A stretch of DNA of 64,000 nt from LMUY01 sp965199105 (lineage in GTDB: Bacteria; Pseudomonadota; Alphaproteobacteria; Acetobacterales; Acetobacteraceae): assembly GCA_965199105.1 (NCBI GenBank), contig CBDAQO010000002.1, positions 3,472,001 through 3,536,000 on the forward strand. The letters run 5' to 3'. This document shows, one piece after another, positions 9,972-19,153 of the stretch. The notes under the pieces are model-generated. The model ran no database searches. It was given only the letters and a program-made list of their open reading frames with translations, and was not told where the DNA came from. Made by a program: the position numbers and the translations under genes. Every line of letters starts with the position of its first letter. The stretch's first letter is position 1.

Positions 9972-11102
9972 ATGCGCGTTGCTGCCCTTTTGCTCGCTGC
10001 CGAGCCCGGCCGCTGGTCGGGCGGCGACATTCCCGCTCCGTTTGCGGCCTTGCTAGGCAGGCCGGTGCTGCGGCATGCCGCCGAGGTGCTGTTGCCGCAT
10101 GTGAGCGCGTTGCTGCCGGTCGGCGACCCGGAGCCGATTGCCGCCGCGTTAGAAGGTTTGGACGTGCTGCCCGCGGTGCCGGGCGGCCGCAGCCGGCAGG
10201 ACAGCGTGGCCGCCGGGTTGCATGGCCTGGTGGCGCACGCTCCCGAGGTGGTGCTAGTGCATGACGGCGCGCGGCCGTTCGTGCCGACCGGACTGGTCGC
10301 GGCCCTGCTCGACGCGCTGCGCAACCACGATGGCGCCATCCCCGCGCTGCCCGTGTCCGACACCCTCAAGCGGGTGCAGTCGGGCCGGTTGGTGGCCACC
10401 TTGGCCAATGACGGGCTCTACCGCGCGCAAACGCCGCAGGCGTTCCGCTACCACCTGCTGCGGGCGCTGCATGCCACGGGCGATGTGGGGGCGAGCGACG
10501 ACGCCGCCCTGCTGGAACAGGCCGGCCATTCCGTGGCGATCGTGCCCGGCGATGACGGCAACATTAAACTCACCTGTCTCGAGGACCTTGTGCGGCTGCA
10601 ACGCGCCTTTTCCACCGGCCTGCTACCCCGCACCGGCACCGGGTTCGACGTCCACGCCATCGTGGCCGGCCGGCCGTTGGTGCTCTGCGGCGTCACGGTG
10701 CCGCATGAGTGGGGCTTGGCGGGCCACTCCGACGCGGATGTTGGCATCCACGCGCTCTGTGACGCGATCTATGGCGCGTTGGCGGAGGGCGATATCGGCC
10801 GCCATTTCCCCCCCAGCGAGGCCGAGTGGAAGGACGCCGACAGCGCCCGCTTCCTGCGCCATGCGGCCGAGCGGGTGGCGGCGCGTGGCGGCATGCTGGC
10901 CAATGCCGACGTGACGCTGATCTGCGAGCGCCCCAAGATCACCCCGCACGCTCCGGCGATGATCGAGCGGCTGAGCGACTTGCTCGGGGTGGCACCCGGC
11001 CGGGTGTCGGTGAAGGCGACCACCACGGAGCGGCTCGGCTTCACTGGCCGGGGCGAGGGCATTGCGGCGCAGGCGGTCGTCACGCTGTTGCTGCCCGCCT
11101 GA
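9972..11102 (+). CDS. ispDF: bifunctional IspD/IspF of the MEP isoprenoid pathway, atypical IspD loop
   Basis: This 376-residue fusion has IspD (MEP cytidylyltransferase, about 1-219) and IspF (MEcPP synthase, about 220-376). IspF is intact: TGFDVHA and GHSDADV for zinc, plus KATTTE and GFTGRGEG. IspD keeps GGRSRQDSV, VHDGARPF, SDTLKR and GNIKLT. Its N-terminal CTP loop is unusual, reading AAEPGRWSGGDIPAPF where the family has AAGxGxR...PKQ, so the catalytic Lys (E. coli K27) is Ala22 and a loop Gly is Glu11. ATG at 9972 was chosen because it places the first beta strand correctly; an in-frame TTG lies 12 codons upstream. Confidence 0.9.
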   Translation: MRVAALLLAAEPGRWSGGDIPAPFAALLGRPVLRHAAEVLLPHVSALLPVGDPEPIAAALEGLDVLPAVPGGRSRQDSVAAGLHGLVAHAPEVVLVHDGARPFVPTGLVAALLDALRNHDGAIPALPVSDTLKRVQSGRLVATLANDGLYRAQTPQAFRYHLLRALHATGDVGASDDAALLEQAGHSVAIVPGDDGNIKLTCLEDLVRLQRAFSTGLLPRTGTGFDVHAIVAGRPLVLCGVTVPHEWGLAGHSDADVGIHALCDAIYGALAEGDIGRHFPPSEAEWKDADSARFLRHAAERVAARGGMLANADVTLICERPKITPHAPAMIERLSDLLGVAPGRVSVKATTTERLGFTGRGEGIAAQAVVTLLLPA

Positions 11103-11124
11103 CCCGGCTCGTATGCAGGGACCG

Positions 11125-12216
11125 CTACTCCAGCGTCGCGAGCGCATCGCTGTCGGACGTGTCCATCATGTCCGGGACGAGCTCAGCCTCCTGCTGCAGC
11201 CGCCGAAGCGCCTCACGGGCGAGCTTGTGGCCGCCGGCCGCCGCGCGACCATACCAATGCAGCGCATCCGCCAACGACGCCGGAACGCCACGGCCGCGCT
11301 CGTGCATCGAGCCGAGGTTGAACTGGCCGGCGAGGCTGCCATCCTCCGCCGCCAGCCGGTACAACTCGAGCGCCCGCGTGTCCGACTGGTCGACGCCGCG
11401 GCCTAACTCGTAGAACTGGCCCAAACTGTTGCGCGCTGGGTTGGACCCGGCGGCCACGGCCAAGCGGTAGAGCCGCAGCGCCTCGCGGTCCGACCGCGGT
11501 ACGCCGTGGCCGTTGGCGTAGCAGACGCCCAGATTGAATTGCGCCAGCGGGAGGCCGCGATCGGCCGCCAGCGCAAACCAGCGCACCGCCTCCTCATCCG
11601 ACTGCGGCACGCCCCGACCGGCGGAGTGCATTGCCCCCAAGTCGAGCTGCGCCTGGCCGTGGCCCTGGATGGCGGCGTGCTGCAGCCAATGCGCGGCCGC
11701 CACGTCCGACCGGATGACGCCGAGGCCCTGCAGGTAGCAATGCGCCAGCCAGAACTCGGCATCGGCATGGCGCTGCGCGGCGGCCGCATGGAACAGGGTG
11801 GCGGCGGCGCGGTCGTCCTGCTCCACGCCGCGGCCGGCGCGGTAGACCACGCCCAACTCGAATTGCGCCTGCGCCAAGCCCTGCGAGGCAGCCGCGTTGT
11901 ATAGCCGCGCCGCCTCCGCGTGGTTGCGCGCCACGCCGCGGCCCCGCGCCATTAGGCGGGCTAGCCGCAGTTGCGCCCAGGCATGCCCCTGCCGCGCCGC
12001 GCGGACATAGAGCGAGGCGGCCTGCCGGGTGGACGACCGCACTCCGCGCCCCAGTTCGAAGAACAAGCCAGCACTGTGTAGCGCCTGCCCGTTGCCGTGC
12101 TTGCAGGCCTCCAGATACCATTGCAGCGCCAGTTCGTCTGACTGCACGACGCCGTCGCCATGCTCGAACCGTTGGCCCAACTCGTTGAAAAGACACCCTT
12201 GATCATATGCCGGCAT
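11125..12216 (-). CDS. Sel1-repeat (TPR-like) protein
   Basis: Almost all of this 363-residue protein is made of about nine 36-residue Sel1-like repeats, each close to A...LG..Y..GRGV.QS...A..WY..AA..G. Clear examples are FELGVVYRAGRGVEQDD and FNLGVCYANGHGVPRSD. Such alpha-solenoids act as protein-interaction scaffolds. No signal peptide or membrane segment is seen, so it is probably cytoplasmic. The C-terminal tail is acidic (PDMMDTSDSD). It converges on ispDF with 22 bases between stops. The partner is unknown. Confidence 0.85.
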   Translation of the reverse strand: MPAYDQGCLFNELGQRFEHGDGVVQSDELALQWYLEACKHGNGQALHSAGLFFELGRGVRSSTRQAASLYVRAARQGHAWAQLRLARLMARGRGVARNHAEAARLYNAAASQGLAQAQFELGVVYRAGRGVEQDDRAAATLFHAAAAQRHADAEFWLAHCYLQGLGVIRSDVAAAHWLQHAAIQGHGQAQLDLGAMHSAGRGVPQSDEEAVRWFALAADRGLPLAQFNLGVCYANGHGVPRSDREALRLYRLAVAAGSNPARNSLGQFYELGRGVDQSDTRALELYRLAAEDGSLAGQFNLGSMHERGRGVPASLADALHWYGRAAAGGHKLAREALRRLQQEAELVPDMMDTSDSDALATLE

Positions 12217-12340
12217 TTGGCTCGCTCACCACACACCGGCAGAACTTAACCCGCAAAGATTAGCATAGAGTTTCCCGACCAGCGGCGGCGAGCGCGTTTG
12301 TGGCTTATTACTCGAGGTGTCACGATCACTGCGCAGGCGC

Positions 12341-12955
12341 TCACGCGGGATTAGCCGCCTGCCAGGCAGAGGCCCAGATTTGCGGGAGCTGAAGCCAGCG
12401 TTCGCGGCTCGCTGGGCCAGCGCGGGCCTGGCCGCCAGGGTGCACGCAGCGGATCAGCGGCAGCTCCGAGTCGCGCAGCACCGCGCCGCCGCCCTCCCAG
12501 GCCGGGTTGCCCGCCAGCAGCACGGCCCGCAGCGCCGGCAGCAAGGCCAGCAGGCGCGGCAGCTCGGCCGCACCCGCCCGCTGCTCCGCCCGCGTCAGTG
12601 CGATGGTGCCATTCCACCACGGCACCACGTTCCACAGCACCACGCCGGCGCGGGGAATGCCCGCCTCCTGCAGCAGGCGGTGGATGGTCCTGGCGGTCGG
12701 GTCAGCGGTGTTGCAGCTCACGAAGCCGGAGCCGGCTGGCGGCACCGTCTTCGGGCCGGGTTTCTCCAGCAAAATCAGCAGCTTCGCACCCGTCCCGCCA
12801 TCCAGCGGATCAAACTCCGGCACGAATCCACCGCCGCGCAAGCTCGCCGTGTAGGCCGCGAGCGGGCGGACATGCGGCGCGCTCAGCAGGGCGCGGCGAC
12901 GTTCCGCGACGGCAGGGTCGGCCAGCGAACCCGGTGCATCGTCACTCCCACTCAA
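12341..12955 (-). CDS. uracil-DNA-glycosylase-like protein
   Basis: This 204-residue protein resembles the uracil-DNA glycosylase superfamily. It has LLILLEKPGPKT near residue 60 where the family has its first active-site loop, VVLWNVVPWWNG in the middle, LLALLPALRAVLLAGNPAW, and RCVHPGG, a variant of the C-terminal HPS/HPG loop. The usual first-motif Asp or Glu is seen only as LEKPGP, so activity on uracil is uncertain. The start is TTG, overlapping the guaA stop by 14 bases, and no closer canonical start is seen. It may be coupled to guaA. Confidence 0.65.
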   Translation of the reverse strand: MSGSDDAPGSLADPAVAERRRALLSAPHVRPLAAYTASLRGGGFVPEFDPLDGGTGAKLLILLEKPGPKTVPPAGSGFVSCNTADPTARTIHRLLQEAGIPRAGVVLWNVVPWWNGTIALTRAEQRAGAAELPRLLALLPALRAVLLAGNPAWEGGGAVLRDSELPLIRCVHPGGQARAGPASRERWLQLPQIWASAWQAANPA

Positions 12956-14507
12956 TCGTGCCCGGCGGCTTGCTGGTGATGTCGTAGGTGACGCGGTTAA
13001 CCCCGCGCACCTCGCCCACGATGCGCCCCGCCACCCGGCCCAGGAAGCCCATGTCGAACGGGTAGAACTCGGCCGTCATCCCGTCCGTGCTGGTGACGGC
13101 GCGCAGGGCGCACGCCTGGTCGTAGGTCCGCCCGTCACCCATCACACCGACGGTGCGGACCGGCAGCAGCACGGCGAAGGCCTGCCAGATCGCGTCGTAC
13201 AACCCGGCGGCGCGGATTTCCTCCAGGAAGATCGCGTCGACATGGCGCAGCGTCTCCAGCCCCTCGCGAGTCACGCCGCCGGGCAGGCGGATTGCCAGGC
13301 CGGGCCCGGGAAACGGATGGCGGCCGACCATGGTCTCGGGCAGCCCCAGCTCGCGGCCGAGCTTGCGCACCTCGTCCTTGAACAGCTCGCGCAACGGCTC
13401 CACCAGTTGCAGCCGCATGCGGGCGGGCAAGCCGCCGACGTTGTGATGGCTCTTGATGGTGACACTGGGGCCGCCGGTCACGGTCACGCTCTCGATCACG
13501 TCCGGGTAGAGCGTGCCCTGGGCGAGGAAGTCGGCCCCGCCGAGCCGCGCCGCCTCGGCCTCGAACACGTCGATGAACAGCCGGCCGATGGTCTTGCGCT
13601 TGGCTTCCGGGTCCGCCTCCCCGGCGAGCGCGTCGAGGAACAGGGCGGACGCGTCGCGATGCACCAGGCGCACGTTGAAGCGGTCGCGGAACACGCGGTC
13701 GACCTCGTCCGCCTCTCCGCGGCGGAGCAGGCCGTGGTCGACGAAGATGCAGGTGAGCTGGTCGCCGACTGCCTCGTGGATCAGGGCGGCGGCCACCGCG
13801 CTGTCCACCCCACCCGATAGCCCGCAAATCACCCGCCCGGCGCCCACCTGGCTGCGGATGCGCCGGATTGCCTCGTGGCGGAATTCGGCCATGGTCCAGT
13901 CGCCGCGCAGCCCGGCCACGCCATGGGTGAAGTTGCGCAACAGGGCGGCGCCGTGCGGCGTGTGCACCACCTCGGGGTGGAACTGCACGCCGTAGAACCG
14001 CCGCGCCTCGTCGGCCACCACGGCGAACGGCGCGCCCTCGCTGGCCGCCACGCTGCGGAAGCCGGGCGGCAGCGCGGTCACCCGGTCGCCATGGCTCATC
14101 CATACCTGCTCGCGCTGACCCGGCGACCACGCGCCGTCGAACAGGGCGCAGGCGCCGGTGACGTCGACCAGGGCGCGGCCGAACTCCTGCACGCCGTGCG
14201 CCTCCACCGCCCCGCCGAGCTGGGCGCACATCAGTTGCTGGCCGTAGCAGATGCCGAGCACGGGCACGCCGAGCGACCACGTCACCTCGGGCGCGCGCGG
14301 GCTCGCCGGGTCGGTGACGCTGGCCGGGCCGCCGGAGAGGATGAGGGCGCGCGGTTGCCAGGCGGTGATGGCGTCGGGGGCGGCGCTGAACGGCCAAACC
14401 TCGCAGTAGACGCCGCTCTCGCGCAGCCGGCGGGCGATCAGTTGCGTCACCTGGCTGCCGAAGTCGAGGATGAGGACGCGCTCGGGGTGCCGCTCGGGGT
14501 CTATCAT
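12942..14507 (-). CDS. guaA: GMP synthase (glutamine-hydrolysing)
   Basis: The 521-residue enzyme converts XMP to GMP in purine synthesis. The N-terminal class I glutamine amidotransferase has GICYGQQ with Cys87 and FHPEV. The ATP-pyrophosphatase domain has the PP-loop LSGGVDSAVAA, and the dimerisation domain ends ITSKPPGTIEWE, the standard GuaA terminus. ATG at 14507 was chosen because AAGG lies 4 bases upstream and the length fits the family; another ATG 5 codons earlier is possible. It is divergent from an SDR gene starting at 14599. Confidence 0.96.
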   Translation of the reverse strand: MIDPERHPERVLILDFGSQVTQLIARRLRESGVYCEVWPFSAAPDAITAWQPRALILSGGPASVTDPASPRAPEVTWSLGVPVLGICYGQQLMCAQLGGAVEAHGVQEFGRALVDVTGACALFDGAWSPGQREQVWMSHGDRVTALPPGFRSVAASEGAPFAVVADEARRFYGVQFHPEVVHTPHGAALLRNFTHGVAGLRGDWTMAEFRHEAIRRIRSQVGAGRVICGLSGGVDSAVAAALIHEAVGDQLTCIFVDHGLLRRGEADEVDRVFRDRFNVRLVHRDASALFLDALAGEADPEAKRKTIGRLFIDVFEAEAARLGGADFLAQGTLYPDVIESVTVTGGPSVTIKSHHNVGGLPARMRLQLVEPLRELFKDEVRKLGRELGLPETMVGRHPFPGPGLAIRLPGGVTREGLETLRHVDAIFLEEIRAAGLYDAIWQAFAVLLPVRTVGVMGDGRTYDQACALRAVTSTDGMTAEFYPFDMGFLGRVAGRIVGEVRGVNRVTYDITSKPPGTIEWE

Positions 14508-14598
14508 GGCGCCTTGCAGCATACTCGCGCCGCGCCGGCAAGGCAGACCCAGAGGCCTGGGCGCTGGGGGGAGCTTGAGTCGGACTGGCGGCGGCGGC

Positions 14599-15672
14599 AT
14601 GGTGGCGCCGCATGGCCCACAGACTGTCCCGGACCCCGTCCTGACCCGCCCCGGTCCGCTCGCGCGCGTCGTCATCATCACTGGCGGCTCTTCCGGCATC
14701 GGCCGCTGTTGCGCCGCGCGCTTTGCCCGCGACGGCTGGCGCGTCGGCCTCATCGCGCGCAACCCGGCCGGCCTCGCCGCCACCGCCGCGGACGTGGAGG
14801 CCGCGGGGTCGCAGGCAGCCGTGGCAGTGGCCGACGTGACCGACACCGCCGCGCTGGGTCGCGCCGCGCAGGCGATCGTGGCGGCGCTCGGCCCGCCGGA
14901 CGTGTGGGTCAACTGCGCCGGCAATGGCGTCTACGGCCGCTTCGGCACCGTGCCGGAAGCGGAATACGACCGGGTGACGGCGGTGACCTATGGCGGCACG
15001 GTCAATGGCTGCCGGGTGGCGCTGGCGCTGATGCGGCCGCGCGGCGAGGGCACCATCGTGAACGTTTGCTCGGCGATGGCCTTCCACGGCTTGCCGCTGA
15101 TGACGTCCTATGCCGGCGCGAAGGCCGCGGTGCGCGGGTTCGGCCAGGCCCTGCGCGCCGAACTCAGGGTCGAGCGCAGCCGTATCCGCGTGGCCACCGT
15201 GTTCCCCCCCGCGGTGAACACGCCGTTCTTCTCGCACGCCACCTCCCACATGGGGCGCCCCGCCCGCCCGGCGCCGCCGGTGTACCAACCCGAGGTGGCC
15301 GCTGCCGGGATCTACTTTGCCGCCGTGCACGCCCCGCGCGAGCTGGTATTGAGCGGCACGGTGGTGGTGTTCGACCTGGTCAACCGCCTGTTCCCCCGCC
15401 TGATCGCCTACGCCGTGACCAGGCTTGGCTTCGAACGGCAACTCACCAGCGACCGCGGCGCCCTGGCGCTCGAGCGCCCGACCATGTTCACCCCGGCGGA
15501 CACGGCCTCCCCGGTGCATGGCCCGTTCGGCGCCCGGGCCCGGCGACGGAGCTGGCATGTCTGGCTGATCGAGCGGCTGCACCCGCGCGCGCCGACGGCC
15601 CGGGCCGCGCTCACGAGGCGGCCACCAGCGCCTCCGTCGCCTGCCAAACCTGTGCCACCAAAGCCGGTTTGA
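14599..15672 (+). CDS. short-chain dehydrogenase/reductase with C-terminal extension
   Basis: This 357-residue SDR has TGGSSGIG (28-35) for NAD(P), NCAGNG for the usual NNAG, a serine in VNVCSAM and the catalytic YAGAK pair. About 100 extra residues follow the Rossmann core, including LVNRLFPRLIAYAVTRLGF, which may contact a membrane, and a Pro-rich end. ATG at 14599 was chosen; upstream in-frame codons lack family similarity. Its last 62 bases overlap the 3' end of the opposing SDR gene. The substrate is unknown. Confidence 0.8.
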   Translation: MVAPHGPQTVPDPVLTRPGPLARVVIITGGSSGIGRCCAARFARDGWRVGLIARNPAGLAATAADVEAAGSQAAVAVADVTDTAALGRAAQAIVAALGPPDVWVNCAGNGVYGRFGTVPEAEYDRVTAVTYGGTVNGCRVALALMRPRGEGTIVNVCSAMAFHGLPLMTSYAGAKAAVRGFGQALRAELRVERSRIRVATVFPPAVNTPFFSHATSHMGRPARPAPPVYQPEVAAAGIYFAAVHAPRELVLSGTVVVFDLVNRLFPRLIAYAVTRLGFERQLTSDRGALALERPTMFTPADTASPVHGPFGARARRRSWHVWLIERLHPRAPTARAALTRRPPAPPSPAKPVPPKPV

Positions 15673-16453
15673 GCGCGAGCGGGTTGGGCGCGTGGGGATG
15701 GCGGCGCTTGACGTAGGTGCCGCTGATGGCCGCGAACTCGGTGGACAGCGCCACGTGCAGCGGCGTGTCGGCGCCCTGCTCCACCGTGAGCGCGAACGGC
15801 GCCATCAAGCGCCACGCCAGGCCCACCGGACCATGGGCGCGGATCAGGCTGGTGGCGACCAGGCCGGGATGCACCACGTTGGCCACCACGCCCGACTTCG
15901 CGGTGCGTTCCGCCCAGCCGATCGTGGCCATGGTGAGCGCCAGCTTGGACTGGCCATACGCGCGCACCATGCCCCAGCGCTGGCGCCCCTCGAGGTCGGC
16001 CGGGTCGATCTGGGCGGTTTCGGACCGGTCGGAGCCGATGTTGACGATCCGCGCCACGCCACGCCGGGTCGCGGCGGCCTCCAGCGCCGGCAGCAGGACG
16101 CGGGTGAGCACGAAGGGGGCCAGGTGGTTGGTGGCGATGACGCGTTCGTGCCCCTCGGCGGTTTCCTCCCGCGCCGTGCAGAACACGCCGGCATTGTTCA
16201 CCAGCACGTCGACGCTGCCATGGCGGGCGCGGATCGTCTCGCCCGCCTGGCGTGTGGCGCCCAGCAAAGCGAGGTCGGCCAGCACCAGTTCGAGTCGCGC
16301 GGTGGCGGCGCGCCCGGCGATCCAGCTCAGCGCCGCCTCGCCGCGGGCGCGGTCCCGGCTGACCACCACCACCACGTGGCCGGCCTCGGCCAGGCCGAGC
16401 GCGATCGCGCGCCCGATCCCGCTGGTCGCTCCCGTGACAACACTGACAGTCAT
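15611..16453 (-). CDS. short-chain dehydrogenase/reductase, retinol-dehydrogenase-like
   Basis: The protein has about 280 residues. It begins MTVSVVTGATSGIGRAIA and carries NNAG, a serine in IVNIGSDRS and the YGQSK catalytic pair, and ends with a basic KRRHPHAPNPLALKPAL segment. The pattern of VVSRDRARGE and VLADLA resembles the WWOX/retinol dehydrogenase-like SDRs that act on hydrophobic alcohols or ketones. ATG at 16453 was preferred over a GTG four codons upstream because of the family N-terminus. It is tail-to-tail with the preceding SDR. Confidence 0.82.
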   Translation of the reverse strand: MTVSVVTGATSGIGRAIALGLAEAGHVVVVVSRDRARGEAALSWIAGRAATARLELVLADLALLGATRQAGETIRARHGSVDVLVNNAGVFCTAREETAEGHERVIATNHLAPFVLTRVLLPALEAAATRRGVARIVNIGSDRSETAQIDPADLEGRQRWGMVRAYGQSKLALTMATIGWAERTAKSGVVANVVHPGLVATSLIRAHGPVGLAWRLMAPFALTVEQGADTPLHVALSTEFAAISGTYVKRRHPHAPNPLALKPALVAQVWQATEALVAAS

Positions 16454-16588
16454 GGCCGGGCGCACCCCGTTCTAGGCCCGCGAGCTCGAATCCTGCCATG
16501 GGGCGGCAAGCTGGCCGTCGCCGAACTCGCCAGGCTACAGCGGTTTCAGCGTGACCGCGACCGGCCACACCACTCTAAGCGGGTCGGC

Positions 16589-16867
16589 CTAACCCTCGAC
16601 CTGATCGAAGCTCTGCGCAAAGCCGCGGTCGGCCGCCGCTGCAGGCTTGGCGGCAGCGCGCCAGCCGAAGGGGAACGGGCGACGCAGCGCCTGCAGCAGC
16701 AGCATGGCCGATGTCACCACCGCGGGGATCGACACCAGGACCGCCAACACCAAGCCGCTGCCCTGCAGCCAGTCGAGGCCACGCGTCAGGCACAGCAAGA
16801 CACTGGTCGGCAGCGCAAACGAAAGAGAAAGCAGGACTGTGACCATCGCTCGAACGTCCCTAGACAT
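16589..16867 (-). CDS. small two-helix membrane protein
   Basis: This protein of about 92 residues starts MSRDVRAMVTVLL. It has two hydrophobic segments at roughly residues 8-28 (VTVLLSLSFALPTSVLLC) and 37-60 (GLVLAVLVSIPAVVTSAMLL). A basic loop, RRPFPFGWRAAAKP, follows the second. The pattern fits a small inner-membrane protein of unknown function. A longer in-frame start at 16963 is possible but adds no recognisable sequence. No family was recognised. Confidence 0.5.
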   Translation of the reverse strand: MSRDVRAMVTVLLSLSFALPTSVLLCLTRGLDWLQGSGLVLAVLVSIPAVVTSAMLLLQALRRPFPFGWRAAAKPAAAADRGFAQSFDQVEG

Positions 16868-16995
16868 ACTGTTCTTACATGGGACGATTGCATGTCCTCG
16901 CAGGGTTGAACATACCATTTGACGCGAAAAATGCGGTGCAGCGATGTTAAATTGCGCCCGCAAGCGTCATCAATCCAGCGCGGCGCGACGCCCCG

Positions 16996-18225
16996 TCACG
17001 CCATCGCGGCGGCGTCATGGGTCGCCACGCTGACGGTGACCGTGTTGCGCTGCGCCGCATTCTCGATGCCCACGGCGTTGGCCGTGCGCGCGAGGGCCGT
17101 GATGAGCCGCATGCCGAGGCTGCGGCTGCCGGCTGGCACGAAACCCTCTGGGAAACCCGCCCCTTCGTCCACGGCCGTGATGGTCACCGTGCCACCGCAC
17201 TGCGCCACCCGCACCGTCGTGGTGCCGGCGCCGTATTTCAGCGCGTTGGTCACCAGTTCCACCGTAATCAGCCCGATGGGCATCGCCTGCTGCGGCGGCA
17301 ACCAGATCGGCGCCACCTCCACCACCATGGGCCGGCTGCCGTCGGGCGGGAACAGAGAGCGGCCGACATCGGCGAGCAGGCCGCGTAGGTAGCTTGCCAT
17401 GTCCACCCGCTCGACGGCGCCTTCCTCGTGCAACTGGCGATGCACCGCTGCGATGGTCATGATCCGGCTGGCCGCATCGTTCAGCCGGTCCTTCTCCTCA
17501 CCGTCCAGGATCGATCGGGCCTGCAGCTGCAGCATGGTGTGGACGATCTGCAGGCTGTTCTTGGTCCGGTGATGCACCTCTTGCATCAGCACGTCCTTGT
17601 CGTGCAGCAAGGCCGTCTGCGCGTCCGCGTCCTGCTTGCGCTGCAATGCGGCGAGCACGACGTTGGCGAGCGCCTGCAAGAACGCGATGTCCTCCCCGGT
17701 GAACGCGTCCCTGGACGTGCTGTCCGCCTCGAGCACGCCGAACGGTTCGCTGCCATCCTCGCCGATGAGGACGTTGATCGCGCGATGCACATCGTGTTCG
17801 GCCAGCAAGGCAGGGGTGCGGAAGCGGGTCTCGGCGCTGAGCAGGGTGGAGATCACCGGCAACCGGCTGTGCACGGCATAGCCCGCCGGGCTGGCGATGT
17901 CGGCGCCCACCGTCGCCTGGCCCACCACGCCGTCGCGCCAGCCAACGCCCTGGATCACCAGGAAGTCCCCCAGTTGCGGCCGGTAGCGCAGCACCTTGGT
18001 CAGCCGCGTGCTCAGCCCCTCGGCGCTGACCTCGCAGACCCGGCGCAGCGTGGCGCCAATGTCGGTCTCGCGCAGGGCAAACAAGCCGTAATCGGCCACC
18101 AGTTTCAACTGCCGCAGCCGGACGGCGACTTCGGCCGCCGTCTGTTCGCCGTCGTCTTTTGGCCCGATCGCGTTTGCCGCTGGTGTCACGATCGTTGGGT
18201 TACAGGGCGCGCGACCATCGAACAA
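16996..18225 (-). CDS. soluble sensor histidine kinase (GAF + HisKA_2/HWE type)
   Basis: The 409-residue kinase has no membrane segment. Residues about 40-195 form a GAF-like sensor domain (VLIGEDGSEPFGVLEADS). The dimerisation domain of HisKA_2 type carries the phospho-histidine in LMQEVHHRTKNSLQIV, and the ATPase domain has ELVTNALKYG, DEGAGFPEG and SLGMRLI. Such kinases often work with single-domain or PhyR-type regulators in alphaproteobacterial stress responses, but no response regulator lies next to it, so it is an orphan here. It is followed by the tyrosine phosphatase gene 27 bases from its own ATG. Confidence 0.85.
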   Translation of the reverse strand: MFDGRAPCNPTIVTPAANAIGPKDDGEQTAAEVAVRLRQLKLVADYGLFALRETDIGATLRRVCEVSAEGLSTRLTKVLRYRPQLGDFLVIQGVGWRDGVVGQATVGADIASPAGYAVHSRLPVISTLLSAETRFRTPALLAEHDVHRAINVLIGEDGSEPFGVLEADSTSRDAFTGEDIAFLQALANVVLAALQRKQDADAQTALLHDKDVLMQEVHHRTKNSLQIVHTMLQLQARSILDGEEKDRLNDAASRIMTIAAVHRQLHEEGAVERVDMASYLRGLLADVGRSLFPPDGSRPMVVEVAPIWLPPQQAMPIGLITVELVTNALKYGAGTTTVRVAQCGGTVTITAVDEGAGFPEGFVPAGSRSLGMRLITALARTANAVGIENAAQRNTVTVSVATHDAAAMA

Positions 18226-18252
18226 GCATCATGTTGCTTTGGCGTCACCGGT

Positions 18253-19017
18253 TCATGCCGGCGGCGGCGCGGGCGCGACAGGCTCGAGCAACAGCGCCCG
18301 CAGCCGCTCCAGCCGAGCCGCCTCCAGCCCGAACGCCGCTGCGAGGTAGCGCTGCATGGAGCCGTATTCGTCGCGGACGGCCTCGAACGCGGCGGTCAAC
18401 AGCGCCGGGTCGGCACGCAGCAGGCTTTCGCGGATCACCAGCGGCAGGTCCACGTTGGGCAGGGTGTCGCGGCGCCAGAGCTGGTTGGTGGCCGCGAAAT
18501 CCGCCACCACCTGCTCCCACGGCACGCCGAGCGCGGTGAGCAGTAGGGCGGCGCCGAAGCCGGTGCGGTCTTTGCCAGCGGTGCAGTGGAACAGCAGCGG
18601 AGTGCCGCCGTCCAGGATGTGGTCGAACATGGCGCGGTATTGTTGCGTGCTGACCAGGGCATACTCGCAGTAGCCACGGCGCAGCACCTCCTCCAGCGCC
18701 TGGCCGGTGGCCTGCTTGGTCTGCAGCAGGTCCCGCAGCCCGGCGCCCACCGAGGGCTCGATCGGCAACGACACCAAGGTGGCGCCCGGTATGCCGGTGA
18801 CCGACCAGTTGCGCTCGTGCGCACCGCGGAAGTCGCAGATGGTGCGCAGGCCGAGTGCCGCGACCAGGCCCTGGTCGTCCGCCGTCAGCCCGCCCAGCGC
18901 CGCCGAGCGGAACACCAGCCCGCGCCGCACTCGCCGCCCGTCGGCGGTGAGATAGCCGCCGAGATCACGGAAGTTCGAGGTGCCGCTGACCGGGACGACG
19001 AAGGGGGGCTCGCTCAT
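18253..19017 (-). CDS. tyrosine-protein phosphatase
   Basis: The 254-residue protein has NFRDLGGY near residue 15 and the P-loop HCTAGKDRTG with catalytic Cys145 and Arg151. This is the pattern of the Y_phosphatase3 group of bacterial tyrosine/lipid phosphatases, which can also act on phosphoinositides. No signal peptide is seen from this start. ATG at 19017 was chosen because family similarity begins at once; an upstream in-frame start would add 29 dissimilar residues. It is divergent from the Nudix gene. Confidence 0.85.
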   Translation of the reverse strand: MSEPPFVVPVSGTSNFRDLGGYLTADGRRVRRGLVFRSAALGGLTADDQGLVAALGLRTICDFRGAHERNWSVTGIPGATLVSLPIEPSVGAGLRDLLQTKQATGQALEEVLRRGYCEYALVSTQQYRAMFDHILDGGTPLLFHCTAGKDRTGFGAALLLTALGVPWEQVVADFAATNQLWRRDTLPNVDLPLVIRESLLRADPALLTAAFEAVRDEYGSMQRYLAAAFGLEAARLERLRALLLEPVAPAPPPA

Positions 19018-19153
19018 GCCCGGCTGCCTGAAGCCTGATGACGAAGGGTCACCATGCTTCAGCTCTTTGTCTGGTCGGGTGATACAGATCTCCGGTGACG
19101 CCACCTTTGGTCATCACGCTCTATAGCATTGGCGCAAGGGCGGCCAGGGCGAT

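Noticed and set aside
13135..15582. 815-codon minus-strand frame over guaA and the first SDR gene
   Set aside because: It is an off-frame reading of guaA and of the antisense of the SDR gene, low-complexity and unrelated to any family.
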